From positions 16,049,748-16,113,747 of the forward strand of contig NC_133530.1 in NCBI RefSeq assembly GCF_048544455.1: 64,000 nt of DNA, given 5' to 3'. Made by a program: the position numbers and the translations under genes. Under the pieces are notes generated by a model that was not told where the DNA came from, ran no database searches, and worked only from the letters and a program-made list of their open reading frames with translations. Below are positions 34,004 to 46,555 of this stretch, in pieces. Origin of the DNA: Silene latifolia. Taxonomy: Eukaryota; Streptophyta; Magnoliopsida; Caryophyllales; Caryophyllaceae. The stretch's first letter is position 1, and every line of letters begins with the position of its first letter.

Positions 34004-36050
34004 TTACGCGGGCTACGACTGGAGAAGCAGAGATTGTTAAGTCTATCTTACGGCGGTATGAGGCGGCTTCGGGTCAACTGGTAAATCTTGATAAAACCAT
34101 GGTCTCTTTTAGTAGAGGGATACAGAGGGCACAACGGGAGAGGGTGGCTGATTGTCTCGGGGTTAGAGAGGTGACCGAGCATGATAGATACTTAGGTTTA
34201 CCTACGGTTGTTGCAAGATCGAAGAAGGCCTTAACGGACATCATTCGGGATAAGCTTAGCAAAAGACTTCAAGGTTGGCGCGGGAAATTATTGTCTAGGG
34301 CTGGTAAGGAGGTTCTTATAAAGGCGGTTGCCAATTCACTCCCTACCTATGTGATTAGTGTGTTTCAAATTCCGGCTAATTTTTGCGATGAGCTTAGAAA
34401 GGTTGTGTCTCGTTTTTGGTGGGGACATGAGGAAGGAAGGAAGGGTTTGTCGTGGGTTTCGTGGAGGAAACTAACACAACCGAAGTGTGTTGGAGGGATG
34501 GGCTTTCGGGATTTCCGGTTCTTTAATCTCGCTCTTCTTGGAAAGCAATGCAAGCTTGGCGTCTCGAGGTAAACCCGACTACTTTGTGGGCTCGGCTGAT
34601 GAAATCTAAATATTATCCCCATGGGGATTTTATGGGTGCTGTGGTTGGAAATAATCCTAGCTATACTTGGCGAGGTATTGTGGGTGCGAGGTCGGTTCTC
34701 GAGCAAGGGATGAGGCGACGTATTGGTAATGGCCGTGGCACACTGATTTGGGGGTATGCGTGGATCCCAAGTACGCAATCAGGCCGTGTCATTTCGCCAT
34801 GTCCAACTGGCTGTGAGACGATGGAGGTGGCTGAGATGCTGAAACCGAATGGTGGGGGGTGGTGGACCGAGAAACTTATCCAGTTCTTTTTGCCTTTCGA
34901 GAGAGAACGAATTACTAATATTCGTCTTAGCTCAAATGAAGCTGATGATTTATGGTATTGGGTGCACGAAAAGGATGGCTTATATTCGGTTCGTACTGCG
35001 TATAAAATGTTGGCTGGGGACACGGTTGATATGGCTGACATGTCGAATTGGGAGAGGGAGAAGTGGTTATGGAACAAGCTCTGGAAGGTCCCGGTTTGGC
35101 CTCGTGTGAAACTCTTCTTCTGGCAGCTGTGTAATGAAGCATTGGCAACAAGAGCAAATATCGCTTCTCGAGTGGGAGGTGAGTCTTCTTTTTGTTCCTT
35201 TTGTCATTCCCATAATGAGTCGAGTCTTCATCTGTTTTGTAATTGTTGGGTAGCTAATTGGGTATGGGAAGGAGTAGGGCTGTCATGTGAAGAAGAGGAG
35301 ATTAGGGGGAGTGGCGTGAGGGAATGGGTGGAGTATCGATGGAGGGAGATTGGTGAGGCGGAGTATGGGAAGTTTATGGTCGGGTGTTGGGCTCTATGGG
35401 AACATAGGAACAGGGTGGTGTTTGATGGGATGAAGGTTGACCCGTCTATGGTGGTAAGAAGGGTGGATGATGTTCTTAATGAGGGGTGTGGCTGGGTGGA
35501 TTTGGGGGGCAAGAAACACGAGAATGGAGGATGTGGGCGGGCTGATAGTCGGGCTGAAGGATGGGTGGCTCCCCAGAGGGGTGTGGTGAAGATAAATGTG
35601 GATGCGGGAGTGCAAGACGGGATTGGTGTGGGTACGGGAGCGATTTGCAGGGACAAACATGGTGCGGCTTTGTGGGGGATGGGTATCAATCGTGAACAAT
35701 TTTGGGAACCAGCCATTGCTGAAGCAGTTGCAATCCTAGATGTAGTTCAAGAAGCTGCGCGGAGAGGACATCGAGATGTGGTGGTGGAGAGCGATTGCTT
35801 GCAGGTTATCGAAGCGCTACAAAGGAAGCGACATGGAAGGAGCATATTTTCGGCCATTTTAGATGACATTTTAGTTCTAAGTAGCTCGTTTAATTCTTTG
35901 CGTTGGTCACATACCAGTCGAACCAATAATTGTGTGGCTCATGCACTTGCGCATTTTAAATCTAGCTTTGTAGGTAAAACGGTCTGGGATGGTGACTTGC
36001 CACCGATGGTTAACAATGTTGTTCTCTTTGATATTTCGTTATTGAATTAG
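34004..36050 (+). pseudogene. LINE ORF2 C-terminal fragment (RT end, zf-RVT, RNase H)
   Basis: The first frame (to 34572) has RYLGLPTVVARSKKALTD, SRAGKEVLIKAVANSLPTYV and RFWWGHEEGRKGLSWVSW, the end of a plant non-LTR RT. A break near 34550, next to a local GCAAT/GCAA duplication, shifts to the frame 34548-36050. That carries AWRLEVNPTTLWARLMKSKY, the zf-RVT block LWKVPVWPRVKLFFWQL with CSFC...HLFCNC, and a type-I RNase H (KINVDAGV, AEAVAI, VVVESDCLQVIEAL). The frame ends at a TAG just before the A tail. Non-functional because the 5' half is missing. Confidence 0.9.
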
Positions 36051-36080
36051 GCCCTTTTGGGTGTTTTCTTCAAAAAAAAA
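34004..36080 (+). mobile_element. 5'-truncated L1-type LINE
   Basis: 2077 bp flanked by the perfect 9-bp duplication ATGAACTTT (33995-34003 and 36081-36089) and ending in an A run (36072-36080), the signature of target-primed reverse transcription. It starts inside the RT C-terminal part and keeps the zinc-finger and RNase H domains typical of plant L1 elements. Confidence 0.93.
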
Positions 36081-36366
36081 ATGAACTTTGAGTGATGAAG
36101 AAGATCAGATATAAAACGGCCGAAAAAAGAATATGTATGAGGGCAAACCATATTGCCACACATCGTGACATCGACTATGCTCTTCCATGGGAATAGGCCA
36201 AAAGACGGTGTGGCACATTGGACATGATTTCCCTCAAAGCGAAACAAAATGAAACAATTGCATTAGCAGGAACATCATTTATTTAAAGTTGTACCTTGAT
36301 TGCATAAACCTTAAATTAGAAGGGGACAATTTTAATATTTTATACAGCACAATATAAAAGGTTCAT

Positions 36367-38991
36367 TTAAAGAGGCTCAGATTTGCCCACGAACCCATTT
36401 TCAGTCATACAACCGTGACCCATTCCGTCACCAACAATTTGCTGAGGCTGCGAAATCTGTTGTTGCTCAAGTTGCATGGATGGCTGATGTTGAAGTTGGT
36501 ATTGCATCATTTGTTGTTGCAAAACATGAAGCTGCTGTTGCATCATTTGCTGTTGTTGTTGCAGCTGCTGAAATTGATGAAGTTGCTGTTGCTGCGACTG
36601 CTGTTCCTGGTGTTGTTGGATCGTCACTTGGGTGGGTATTTGTGGCTTGAAAACATCCATATCCTGGTCGATACAAAAAAGAACACGTAAGGAATTAATT
36701 AACTACTCTCTCATCTAGTCGTCTCATTTATATAGTCTGTATTTAACTTTTTACGATTGTCCTGATGATTTCATTCCCCATATGTTGTCATAAATTACAG
36801 AAATATTATGTCTATCATTAACAGACAAAAGAAGCAGGAGCAGCATACCCCAGGTAAAAGCATTGCTATCAAGCGGCTTGCTTTATCCGAAACAGACAAC
36901 AGCAAAGTTTGAGACGGTAACTCGATGACTGCACACTATATATACATAAACAGAAGCAAATTAATTTAACCACTATAATAAAAGAAATAAGTTATCCTTA
37001 CAAATGGAAACAAGATTAAGGATACTGCAGATCAGTTAACTCCACTATCGAGGGTCGAGACCCAGACTTTCATAGAAATTGATTCTTGGACCTAAATCTT
37101 GAAAATGTCCAGGTCCGATCCTTTAAGTGCGTTTTAATTGGATAGTGCTTCTCTAGAATGGCAGGAATGGAATGCTATATAAATGGAGCACCCTCGACAC
37201 CGAACAAGTAAAAATTGTGCTGCCTGAATTTTTACATTTTGTAAGAATAGCTCAGATTAAGAGCCAACTTACTAGTTTCTTTTCTTGTAGCTGTGAAAGA
37301 AATCCATGCTGATTCATTGCTCTGAAAACAAGGAAATCAGCTTCGCAAGAATACCGCCTGAAGTAAGATATACAACAAATAATGAAGTTAGAGAAACATC
37401 TTCATACAAAGATGCATTTGTCATATAAAGAGATTCTTAAGTCTGCAGATTAATGCGAGGGAAGGAAATAGGGAATTACGTGTTATTCATGTGATCCTGA
37501 GATATAAGACGAATTATATGCATGGTTGTTGGCCAGTTTTCTGCAAGCCTGGAATTCAAAATGAGAGAGTTTATTAGACATTTAAGCAGAAGAGCATATC
37601 CAGATCCAACGGAAGGCACTGTATCCGGCTCCTGAAGCAGAATTTGAAACAAAAATCAGCTGACAATTGAAAGCATGAGATTTGGCAAACCATAAAGGAA
37701 AGATAAATACGAAAGACTTGCCACTTTGACAGTTGCCTGAGCAACATTCCCCATAGATCCGAGCGGTCGATTCAAGGTAGATCCGTTTGCTGCAATAGAA
37801 GGTTGTCAATTAAAAAGGTTACTCCCCCATACTAGTTACATTGTCCCCATTCGACTTCAGTGGTCAAACAATAACACCTTTGGCCAATATTTTCTGACAA
37901 TATACAATAGTTCCAAATTTTGAAAAACGATAATATGGAAATAGTTTTAGTTTTTTTATAAATATGCATAGAAATTTTACAGTGCTTCTGTTTATATTTG
38001 AATAAATTAATGGTTTACGCCGACATCAATTGACCATTAAAGTAAAATAGGGAGGATAAATTGAAGATGGAGGTAGTATTTGACATCAGAAGTACAGAAT
38101 ATAACATTGTAACTCCATGAAGTTTATGATAACACCGTTATAATGTACAACTGTGTCATGAAACGAAGATTCGTTCTTGAATCTCAACTGAAACACCAAA
38201 GCTTTGGAGCTAAACTGAATAGTAGGTATGTTTTTTTTGTTTTCGAAAGTAATAAAGAATACCGATTGGTGGCTACCAAACTCTGGTGTTATTATGGAAA
38301 AGAAGTGAAACCTTGTTGAGACACTGGTATGTGCGACGCTGAATTGTTCAGACCAACAGATTGCACTCCTAGTACCAACTGAGGCATTCCTGGCTCCTGA
38401 AGAAGAATTTGAAACATATAGCAGATAATTGAAAGAATAAGGTTTTAGTAAACCACAAAAGAAATACTCCTTCGATCCCATTTTTATTGTCCCTGTTCGA
38501 TATTGGTGGTCAATCAATGTTGACGTTGACAGATATTTTTCTTACAATATACAATAGTTCAAATTTTAGAAAAATGGTCAAAGTTGACATGAGTCGATGA
38601 CCACCATCAAATAGGGACAATTAATCCAGGACGTATTTGAACAAGATACCGGAGACTTGCCTCTTTGACGGTTCCCTGAAGAACATTCCATGTAGAGATG
38701 GGTGGTCCAATCACGTTAGAACTGTTCACTGAAACGGAAGGTTTTTGACATCAAAGTATGATCTACACAACTTACATTTTTCTCTGCTAGATGTGAGATG
38801 CTATATTCCAATTGTGACTATATTCTCAGTTCCAACTGTCACAGAAGAGATACTCATTCTCAAATCTGAATTGCTATGCAAAAGCTTCGAGTTACACTTT
38901 AGTCAGAATGTAATTTATAACTGCAGCTATAGTTTCAGAGTTATGAAAAGCCGAAGGAGAGGATCTTTTTGTAAGAATGTAAGTGACACCG

Positions 38992-39028
<37 letters not shown>

Positions 39029-42000
39029 GTGTAGAAGACCTAACAGTCGAATCAATCAGTAATTCCGATTATGCACCAGGATTGCAATAACAACCCGATG
39101 ACAGAAACGGGAGGGTCAGAGCCGGGAGGTAGAATTCAGACAGGGGTTCTTACTTGGTGACATGCATGATTGACTCAATGCAGCACAAGCCTCACTGAAG
39201 CCATCCGATATTAATACAAGAAAGTGAGGTAGCTTAATAGCAACAACTGGCTCCGATATTCTTTGGTTAGGCTTAGCCTACATTATGAAAGAAAAGATTG
39301 ATCATTTGTTAATTTGATGTCAAACTTCGTAGTTTGTCATCCCAAATCATAATAAGAAACACTGCCGAACTGTTGTTCATAACAAGACAAGGTATTAATC
39401 TTACTCCTGGAGTCCTGGTCTCACTTTTAGCCAATAGATCAAAGACTTGGTTACAATGACAACCCTACCAAATAGAAACCGGCCTGCTGTCTATACCCTG
39501 CTCAAGCTACGCAAATGAGCCTTGCAGTCACCTATGGAATATAAATAAAACCCAAAAAAAAAAACGCTACTCCGTATTTTCTTAATGTCCACCCACTCTT
39601 TTCACTACCTTTCCTACCTTCACTTTCTGACTATCATACATCCGTTTTCTAGCTACATTTCGTTTGAGGATGATAAAAGTTCAATATTGTAAGTTTTTTT
39701 TTACTCAGTTAACTTAGCTTAGTAATAGAAATCAATGCAATGAAAAGTTACTACCATCACAATACCGAGCAGTCATTCTTGGAAAGAAATTTCACAAAGT
39801 AGACAATTACACATAAGGTTGGATGCTTACTGCATTGTAAATGGCTTTAAGCTTTGGTAGCTGTTTGGGACAGATGACTGACAAGGTGACAGAGCACTGC
39901 AAGCAAAGCAAAGTTAAACTCATGCATGTCACAACCAAATCAGAGAGAAAACAGAAGGGGGGGATACTACATAGAGCCTAGACAAATCCAAATTTCATCC
40001 AGTACCTGTCCAAACCACGTGGACACTGTCTCAGCGTCATATAAAAGATTTTCCGTTTGTGCTTCATTGATTTCCGACTGCTCCATTATTTCAATAGCTG
40101 GTCGGTATACTGGTGTCGGCAAGGGATAAGGGTCACTGGCAGTTACAAGAATGCACTGCCTTTTACCATCCAAATTCTGCTGAGCCTGATACCCATTTTG
40201 AGGGATAGCAAACATCTGGCATGCAACCGAACAGAATCAAAGTTGGTACATGACTAGAACGATGACATAAGTGCAGCAAAATGTGTCATCTAATTAATTG
40301 TATGCAGATACAAAACTCACTCAAACCTGACACCACATCTTATAGTTCCTAGGACAAATGGTGTTGCGATCATGTTTCCCTTTCTAGAGCAATAGAGAGA
40401 ATGCACACAGAAATTATCCTACTGCGGCAAAACAAAACGAAATAAGAGCATTAAATATTAGCAAGTAGAAACACAAACCATTAAAGCCTCAGCTAGACCT
40501 TCTGCAGTTGCAACATCATTTGATTCACCACCGGAAAACGATAGGGAAGAAAGCCAGCCAGAGAATTGGTTTACGTCTCTAGTCCAGCCACTTCGCTGAA
40601 TTAGGAAGGCTGATTAAAAGAGAGAAGAAAAACCTGTTCAGACTTCAGTGTCTTTAACAATTACTCGTATACAACTGAATTTATTCGTACATAGCCTTTT
40701 TCGTGCATTAGCCTTGAAATAATAGTACCATTATAATAGAAATGTCTGACAACAACCGAAATGTAGAAAAAAGAGCCACCAAAACCACATTCAAGAAGTT
40801 ATTTTTAGTATTACGAAAGAGAGTTAATCAAGCAAGGCTTTACGGAGTTTGGAGCATCAAACAACTAATATTCAAGTATACGCACCAGAATAAGGTCCAT
40901 GTGCATTAAACATGACCAAGGCAAGCTCAAACGTTGAACCAGAAGCTGCTGAAGAAGAAAAATTCTGCATATTAAGAAGCAACGGTTTAACAGACAATGT
41001 AACTTTGTAAGGATGATTATTAAGGTTCAAAATGCCAACCGGAAGTCCTTAACATAAATTTCACAAGCAACATGCCTCAACAATTTTTTTGAAGATCATT
41101 TTCAGATACCAAAATGTAAAATCAACAAGGATAACTCATAACGCTTTGCAGAGGTGCATGGCTGATTGGATGGACGGATGAGGAGGAGAGATATGCTCTA
41201 CAAGCTGCCGACAAATTACTTTCATGCCCGATTGAGCATATCACGTTTATCTTGCACATAATCAACAGTTTTTCTCACATTGGTTGGACTTCCTATATAT
41301 CACCAAGTTCTTAAAACATTTTACAGTTCAGGAAGCATAAGTTAAACTCACAATCCTATTTCTCAACATTTAAGTAACTTCTATATTATTCGACTTATCA
41401 CTTCAAGCGCTAAACGGGTGTCCAGCACCTTTAACAATCCGACACTTCTCTTAAACGCCTTAATTAAGAATTTATTTTCTATATGTGTTCTGTACCCATA
41501 CACTCATTATAATTAGTACAAAATCCGAGTATCTCGAAAATTAGTAAAAATTGCCCTTTCCTAACAGTATAGTCCTTTCTTCTCTCAACTCACTTCCAAC
41601 GAAACGACTGCAAGACCATCATACTATATAGTTAGAGTTAGAAGTCTTATGGATTGACAATTTGGTAGCTCACGACAAGCCTGAACACCGGCCTAACGAG
41701 CCAATTTGCTTTATTGAACCCCTAATGCCGCAACTGTGGCTTTTGTTCATTAAATTCAATTCACTCCATGTACCCCAAAAGACCCACCTTCCAAATTTCA
41801 CATACTTCATAAATTTTGCAAACTATACTATGAGAGCGTCCTATGATGCAACCGTATAAAACGTGACCATCTTATGGTAAAAGTTAACCATTTTATTTTA
41901 AAATTTTGATCATTTTTAAAGTGACTAGTTTTTAAACTTGGTCACTTTTTAGCATATAGTGGTCACGTTTATCATAAAATTGTCCACTTTTTTCTTTCAC

Positions 42001-42391
42001 ACCAATACACCATACCACGGTCCACACATCAACTACTGGATAAATTTTGGGGGCATTTGATATGAACTTTTGGAATGAAATGAAATGTATTAAATTAAGT
42101 CACTAAGCATCGTAGAAAATTGAAGCATCTTCTATTTATATTCTTTTGAGGGGAATTTCAATCAAAGTAAACAAATGATTTGGGGCCAGCTGGAAATTCT
42201 CGTCCCATAACATCAAATCCCGATTCCGCCACACTAACCAATTACTCAACTAGCACTAATTAAAAACAGCAAACAAAAACGTAAATAATTAACCTGATGA
42301 TTTTGTCAAGGTAATTAAAAACAATTGTAGTCCAGTAAGGAGCCATGGCAGCAGTCCCTTCAACCACAATTATGAGTTGCTTATCCGCCAT
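36367..42391 (-). CDS. MED25: MED25/PFT1-like Mediator subunit, copy B (possibly degenerate)
   Basis: Exons found by translation and splice sites: 42294-42391 (MADKQLIIVVEGTAAMAPYW), about 40885-40964 (STFELALVMFNAHGPY), 40479-40595 (RSGWTRDVNQFSGW), 40006-40215 (CILVTASDPYPLPTPVYRP), 39831-39896 (CSVTLSVICPKQLP), 39154-39277 (AKPNQRISEPVVAI), 38661-38728, 38312-38396, 37722-37789, from 37631, 37480-37548 (LAENWPTTMHIIRLISQDHM), 37273-37357 (ADFLVFRAMNQHGFL), 36849-36935 (CAVIELPSQTLLLSVSDKA) and 36363-class last exon 36367-36663 (MDVFKPQIP, then Gln-rich). The set covers the vWA domain, linker, end of the activator-interacting (ACID/PTOV) domain and Gln-rich tail. Not found: a small exon after exon 1, and the SKYVKVWEG start of ACID. 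Most adjacent exons agree in phase. Whether it is expressed and complete is uncertain. Confidence 0.85.
37822..38076. mobile_element. Stowaway-like MITE 1 in MED25 copy B intron
   Basis: Begins CTCCCCCATACTAG after TA and ends GATGGAGGTAG before TA. The inner parts GTCCCCATT and AATAGGGAGGAT are roughly inverted. TA target duplication and CTCCC ends are Stowaway features. Confidence 0.55.
38467..38633. mobile_element. Stowaway-like MITE 2 in MED25 copy B intron
   Basis: Ends CTCCTTCGATCCC...ATTGTCCCTGTTCG and CAAATAGGGACAATTAATCC are inverted, with TA on both sides. MED25 copy A has a shorter relative near 30560-30615, so the insertion may predate the duplication. Confidence 0.6.
38994..39027. 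repeat. 34-nt T run in MED25 copy B intron
   Basis: Uninterrupted T homopolymer between the exons at 38661-38728 and 39154-39277. It could be a poly(A) remnant of a retroposon in minus orientation; no TSD was identified. Confidence 0.7.
40966..42293 (-). other. Long first introns of MED25 copy B
   Basis: 1.3 kb between exon 1 and the next exon recognised. One short coding exon is expected here from the phases and family sequence, but I could not locate it. The ORF 41662-41859 on the other strand shows no domain. Confidence 0.5.
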
Positions 42392-43139
42392 TATATAAAT
42401 TAATGGATGAATTTTAAGAGAAGATTATGAAATTATGATCAAACTTTTATTGATTTACCAATTTCCTACGATGCGTTGTTAAAGACTTGAAAAAGCACAC
42501 TTAATCTCAGTCATTTTTTAACAATTTTGTGTTTTTTAGTCAAAAAATGTAGGTTTGGGTGGGCATAATCCCGTGCGGACTGGGAAAATGGACCGGTCCG
42601 GACCAGAATTTACCGGATCGGAATCGGAATTAAAAATTCTGGTCAGGTCCCCGGTCCAACATTTTTAAAGAATCCGGTTTTTGGTCTGGTCCAGTCTTGG
42701 AGCGAAATTTTCTGGTCCGGACAGGAAAGACCGGAATTATTGTATTTTTTTTTTAAAGAAAATATTATATAAAAAAAAAGTGTATGCCTATTTAATCCGG
42801 TCCGTTCCGGTCCAACCAGTCCGGTTTTTTTAACCGTAATTTAAAAAAGAGGGTATATAAAAATAATTCCGGTCCAACCGGTCCGGTTCGGTCCAAAATT
42901 TTTAATTCCGATCCGGTCTCCAGTCCATGATTTTTTTGGATTCCGGTTCCGGTCTAGGGATGTTCATTGGTCCGGGACCGGACCGGACCAAACTCTTTGG
43001 ACCGAAGACCAAATAAGGGCTAAAAGGTGGACCGAGGACCGGACCATATTAATATTGGTCCGGTCCGGCCTGGACCAGAAAAACGTGTGGACCGAACCGA
43101 ATGGACCAAAGTGGACCAAATATGATTGTCATTGACATG

Positions 43140-43800
43140 GTTTAGCATATAAATCTATAAAACTATATTAAAAGGGTAACCTTAAAAGGCCACGTAGACA
43201 AAGGCACATAGGCAAAGAAAAAGCCACGCGTGCATTACGAATGTCACATCTATAAATCTATATAATCTATCTATACTATATAGTTAAAAGGCAACTTAAT
43301 ACATTTAATTTTTTTGCCATGTACGATTATCATAATTAAATTCTATTAATTTATATTGTTAATATTAAGGCTACTTTAATAAATTTATTAAAATTCATTA
43401 TAAGGTTTAGTAATATTATTTTTGTGTGGAAACCATAAGATCATGATTTAAATTATAAAAAAAAATTAAGAATTTAGTCTCATCATTTAAATCATTCAAT
43501 TTGTAAAAGGTCTTATATAGTAAATAAAAAATCTAATAATTTGGATTATAAAGCTACTAATATGTACAAATTTATAAATATAATTAAAAGGAAAACCAAA
43601 ATATCTATCATCATCAATATGTCATATTTTAACTATATAGTTAAAAGGCAGCTTAATACATTTAATTTGTTGCCATGTAGGATTGTCATAATTAAATTCT
43701 ATTAATTTATATTGTTAATAGTGTTAATATTAAGGCTACTTTAATAAATTTATCTATCTATACAATAATATAAAAAGGTAGTTGAGCAAATTTCTAAATC
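43140..43800. repeat. Helitron-like 5' ends and a 120-bp direct repeat
   Basis: TCTATAAAACTATATTAAAAG (43152) and TCTATACTATATAGTTAAAAG (43270) resemble known plant Helitron 5' termini. About 120 bp starting AACTATATAGTTAAAAGGC recur at 43273-43390 and 43630-43752 with few differences. Confidence 0.5.
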
Positions 43801-46555
43801 ACACGTGGCATCACCCAACAATTTCAAGAAGTCATGTGAATCTCCCTTCCTAGCTTTACACTGCCGAACAATTTAAGCCTAAAAACGTTTTAAGCTCTTC
43901 ATCTCCTACCACTTAAATACACTCTTAAATAGTTTCTTAACTTCTCTTGCCTCTGCAATTAAATCACCCTCTTCATCTACCTCTGCTCTAACCTCTTCCG
44001 TACCTTTTCGGTAGGTCATTTTCTACGGCCTTAATACACTCAAATTATTATAAATGATGAAATAAGTACTCAAATCCTACTTTTTGTTTTGGTGATATAT
44101 GATAGTTCCCTTCCTTAATTCCAACATTGCATGCATTTTTTGATGACCCATATATATGTTTCTCTCATGTTTTGTTATTCATTGTAATTTTTTTTTCTCC
44201 TCATTTGAGACTCGATTTTTGATGTGTGATGTTTTATAGAGTATTGTTTATGACATTTTGTATTTTCTTACTTATTTAATTTGGAATAATCCTAATTTGC
44301 ACATTTGAAATGGATTTCAGGACGATGGCATGCGTGAAAGACAAGTGGCGCATATGATAATTTTTTTGTGAGTCTGTAGCAGTTTCGAACTTCATTTACG
44401 GAGTATCTTTTTCTTCCTGGCATTAGAGTTCTTATAAATTGTTTCTTTCTTGAATACTCCTATTTCACTTGATGAATTTCCTATTGAATTCATGTGTATT
44501 TGTTGATGTTGCAAGGTATTATCTGTTAGACAGAATATATGGTATGCTTGCTTTCTGATGGTACCGGTATAATCCCTATGTTTCAGGTCAGTAAGTGAAA
44601 AGAATTATGGAAACTTTGAGTTTACATTATTTACTCTTACAATGTTCCCAATGATTCTATTTTCAACCTCCCTGCCAGAGCGATCCTCTAAAACCCTAAA
44701 GACAATGGAAAACCCATTTAATCTTCGTTAATCAAGTCTAGGACATTCTTCTTAGGGTATATCACTAATCATTCTGTTTTTTATTATTAATTATTCTTGC
44801 TTAAGATTGCTTTATAAAACAGATCAGTTATATTGCATTATGTGTTTGTATTTTACAGGTGGACTTGATGGATTCGCCGATAAATACCCTGATGTTACAA
44901 GGTGTACTATGTCGTCGCTGAGGTTAGTTGGTCGTGTCGAATTGAGATACATGACATATTGGAATCAATAGTCTTGAACATCGATTTCTTCTCTTTCGAA
45001 CTACAAACCAAAATAATCTTGTTTATAAATGGTTTTCTTTGGATATAGCCTTCAAACTGGAATGGAGAAGTCGGGCACACCTCTAAAGAGATGATAAGAA
45101 CTACTACGCAAAATAATCCTGTTTAGAAAGCAGGATGATGGGGCCCACAAGAGTTTAATTTAGTTGCCAAATGTTGAACCCTTGAGTTGAAAACATAACC
45201 AAGTGTATGCTTTCTTGGTTGAGGCTTAATTTTCTTCATTTTTATTCAAAGGTAAGCGCATTAGTTAAACGAGGAGGTCGGCCTATTGCTATTAATTTTT
45301 ATCTTTGGAAAATAAGATCTTACTAGAGAGTTGAACCAAATAATTTTAGACAGAGTGCAACCTTATAAACATAAGACGATGGTGATGGAAAAAGCTTAAC
45401 CATTTATTATAGGACCTATTGGTTACTAATACTCCTTTGCAGCACTTTGTCATGATCATATAACAAATGCTTTGTTAGAAAGGTTTTGAAAAACTAATTT
45501 ACTCACAACTCAGCTGCAAACTGACTTGTACATTTCACAAGCCAACAACAAACGGAGGAAATATAATTGGTGTGTATTAGCACAGTCGTCCGTTGGTAAT
45601 GCAATATAAATTGCAACAATTTAATTTTTTTGTGACTATCTCTATTGTAACATGAACTATGAATAAGAGTTCTAAGTGTTAATACTAATAAGGAGCAAGG
45701 ACATTGATGACTTTGCGGACAGTTTTGGGAAGCATGACACCTTGGTTCCGTTTTTATGTAGAAACTAATAAACCATATATGGTTGTCAGATTTCCAACTA
45801 TTACTTCTCAATTTTTAAACTTTTCCTTTTCCAAGTGTTCTCTGAAATAAGTTTAACTAATGTACCTACCTCCAAGAGGCGGTGGATTTAGGGGGCCTAT
45901 TAAGCGCAAACGCCCCCGAAACAACCGAAATCCAATTTTTTTATTTAAAATCTTCTATTTTTTACTTTGGGTATTTTATTTAACCAACGAATGATGAGTG
46001 GATCAATTATTGGATGACACGTGTATCAAATTGAGAGTGGAGGATCAAGTTAGCCGTCTAAGGTATTTCTAAAATAGAAAGGTAAATAATTGACTGAGAT
46101 ACCCTAAAAGGTAAACAATTGACCGAAATGGAGGAAGTACTAATTTGTTCCCTCTGAAGATCTTCACCCTAAAACGACAAATTCTAATTCGGTCATGGCT
46201 TATAAATCTAACTCAATGATGCATTTGGTGTTTCTTAAATTCAACTTTCAAGTGTACAACATAAGGGTGGAAAATGTTTTAGGAGCAGCTTAGCAAAGGT
46301 TTTATCAATTAATTAGTTAGCCGTCTAAGGATATTTCCCGTCTCTAATGAGACTTGCTGTTTGTTTAATTACACTGCCAATCACGAGTTGTAACTCGCTT
46401 TATACAATCGCTCGGTTTACATTAAGGTCGTCGATGATATCCTTAACAAAAAAGAGTGTGAATAAAAAAAAGAGTTGTTACAAGTTTGTCTTTTGCGGAC
46501 ACTTTTGCTATATTTTGAATGACCAAAGTTAATTGCAGAGTACTAAATAACCAAT
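43801..46555. other. Unclassified AT-rich segment
   Basis: No ORF with a recognisable domain. Two splice-flanked stretches (TTTCAG before 44321 and TTTACAG before 44860) could be captured exons, but I cannot assign them. The rest shows nothing. Confidence 0.4.
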
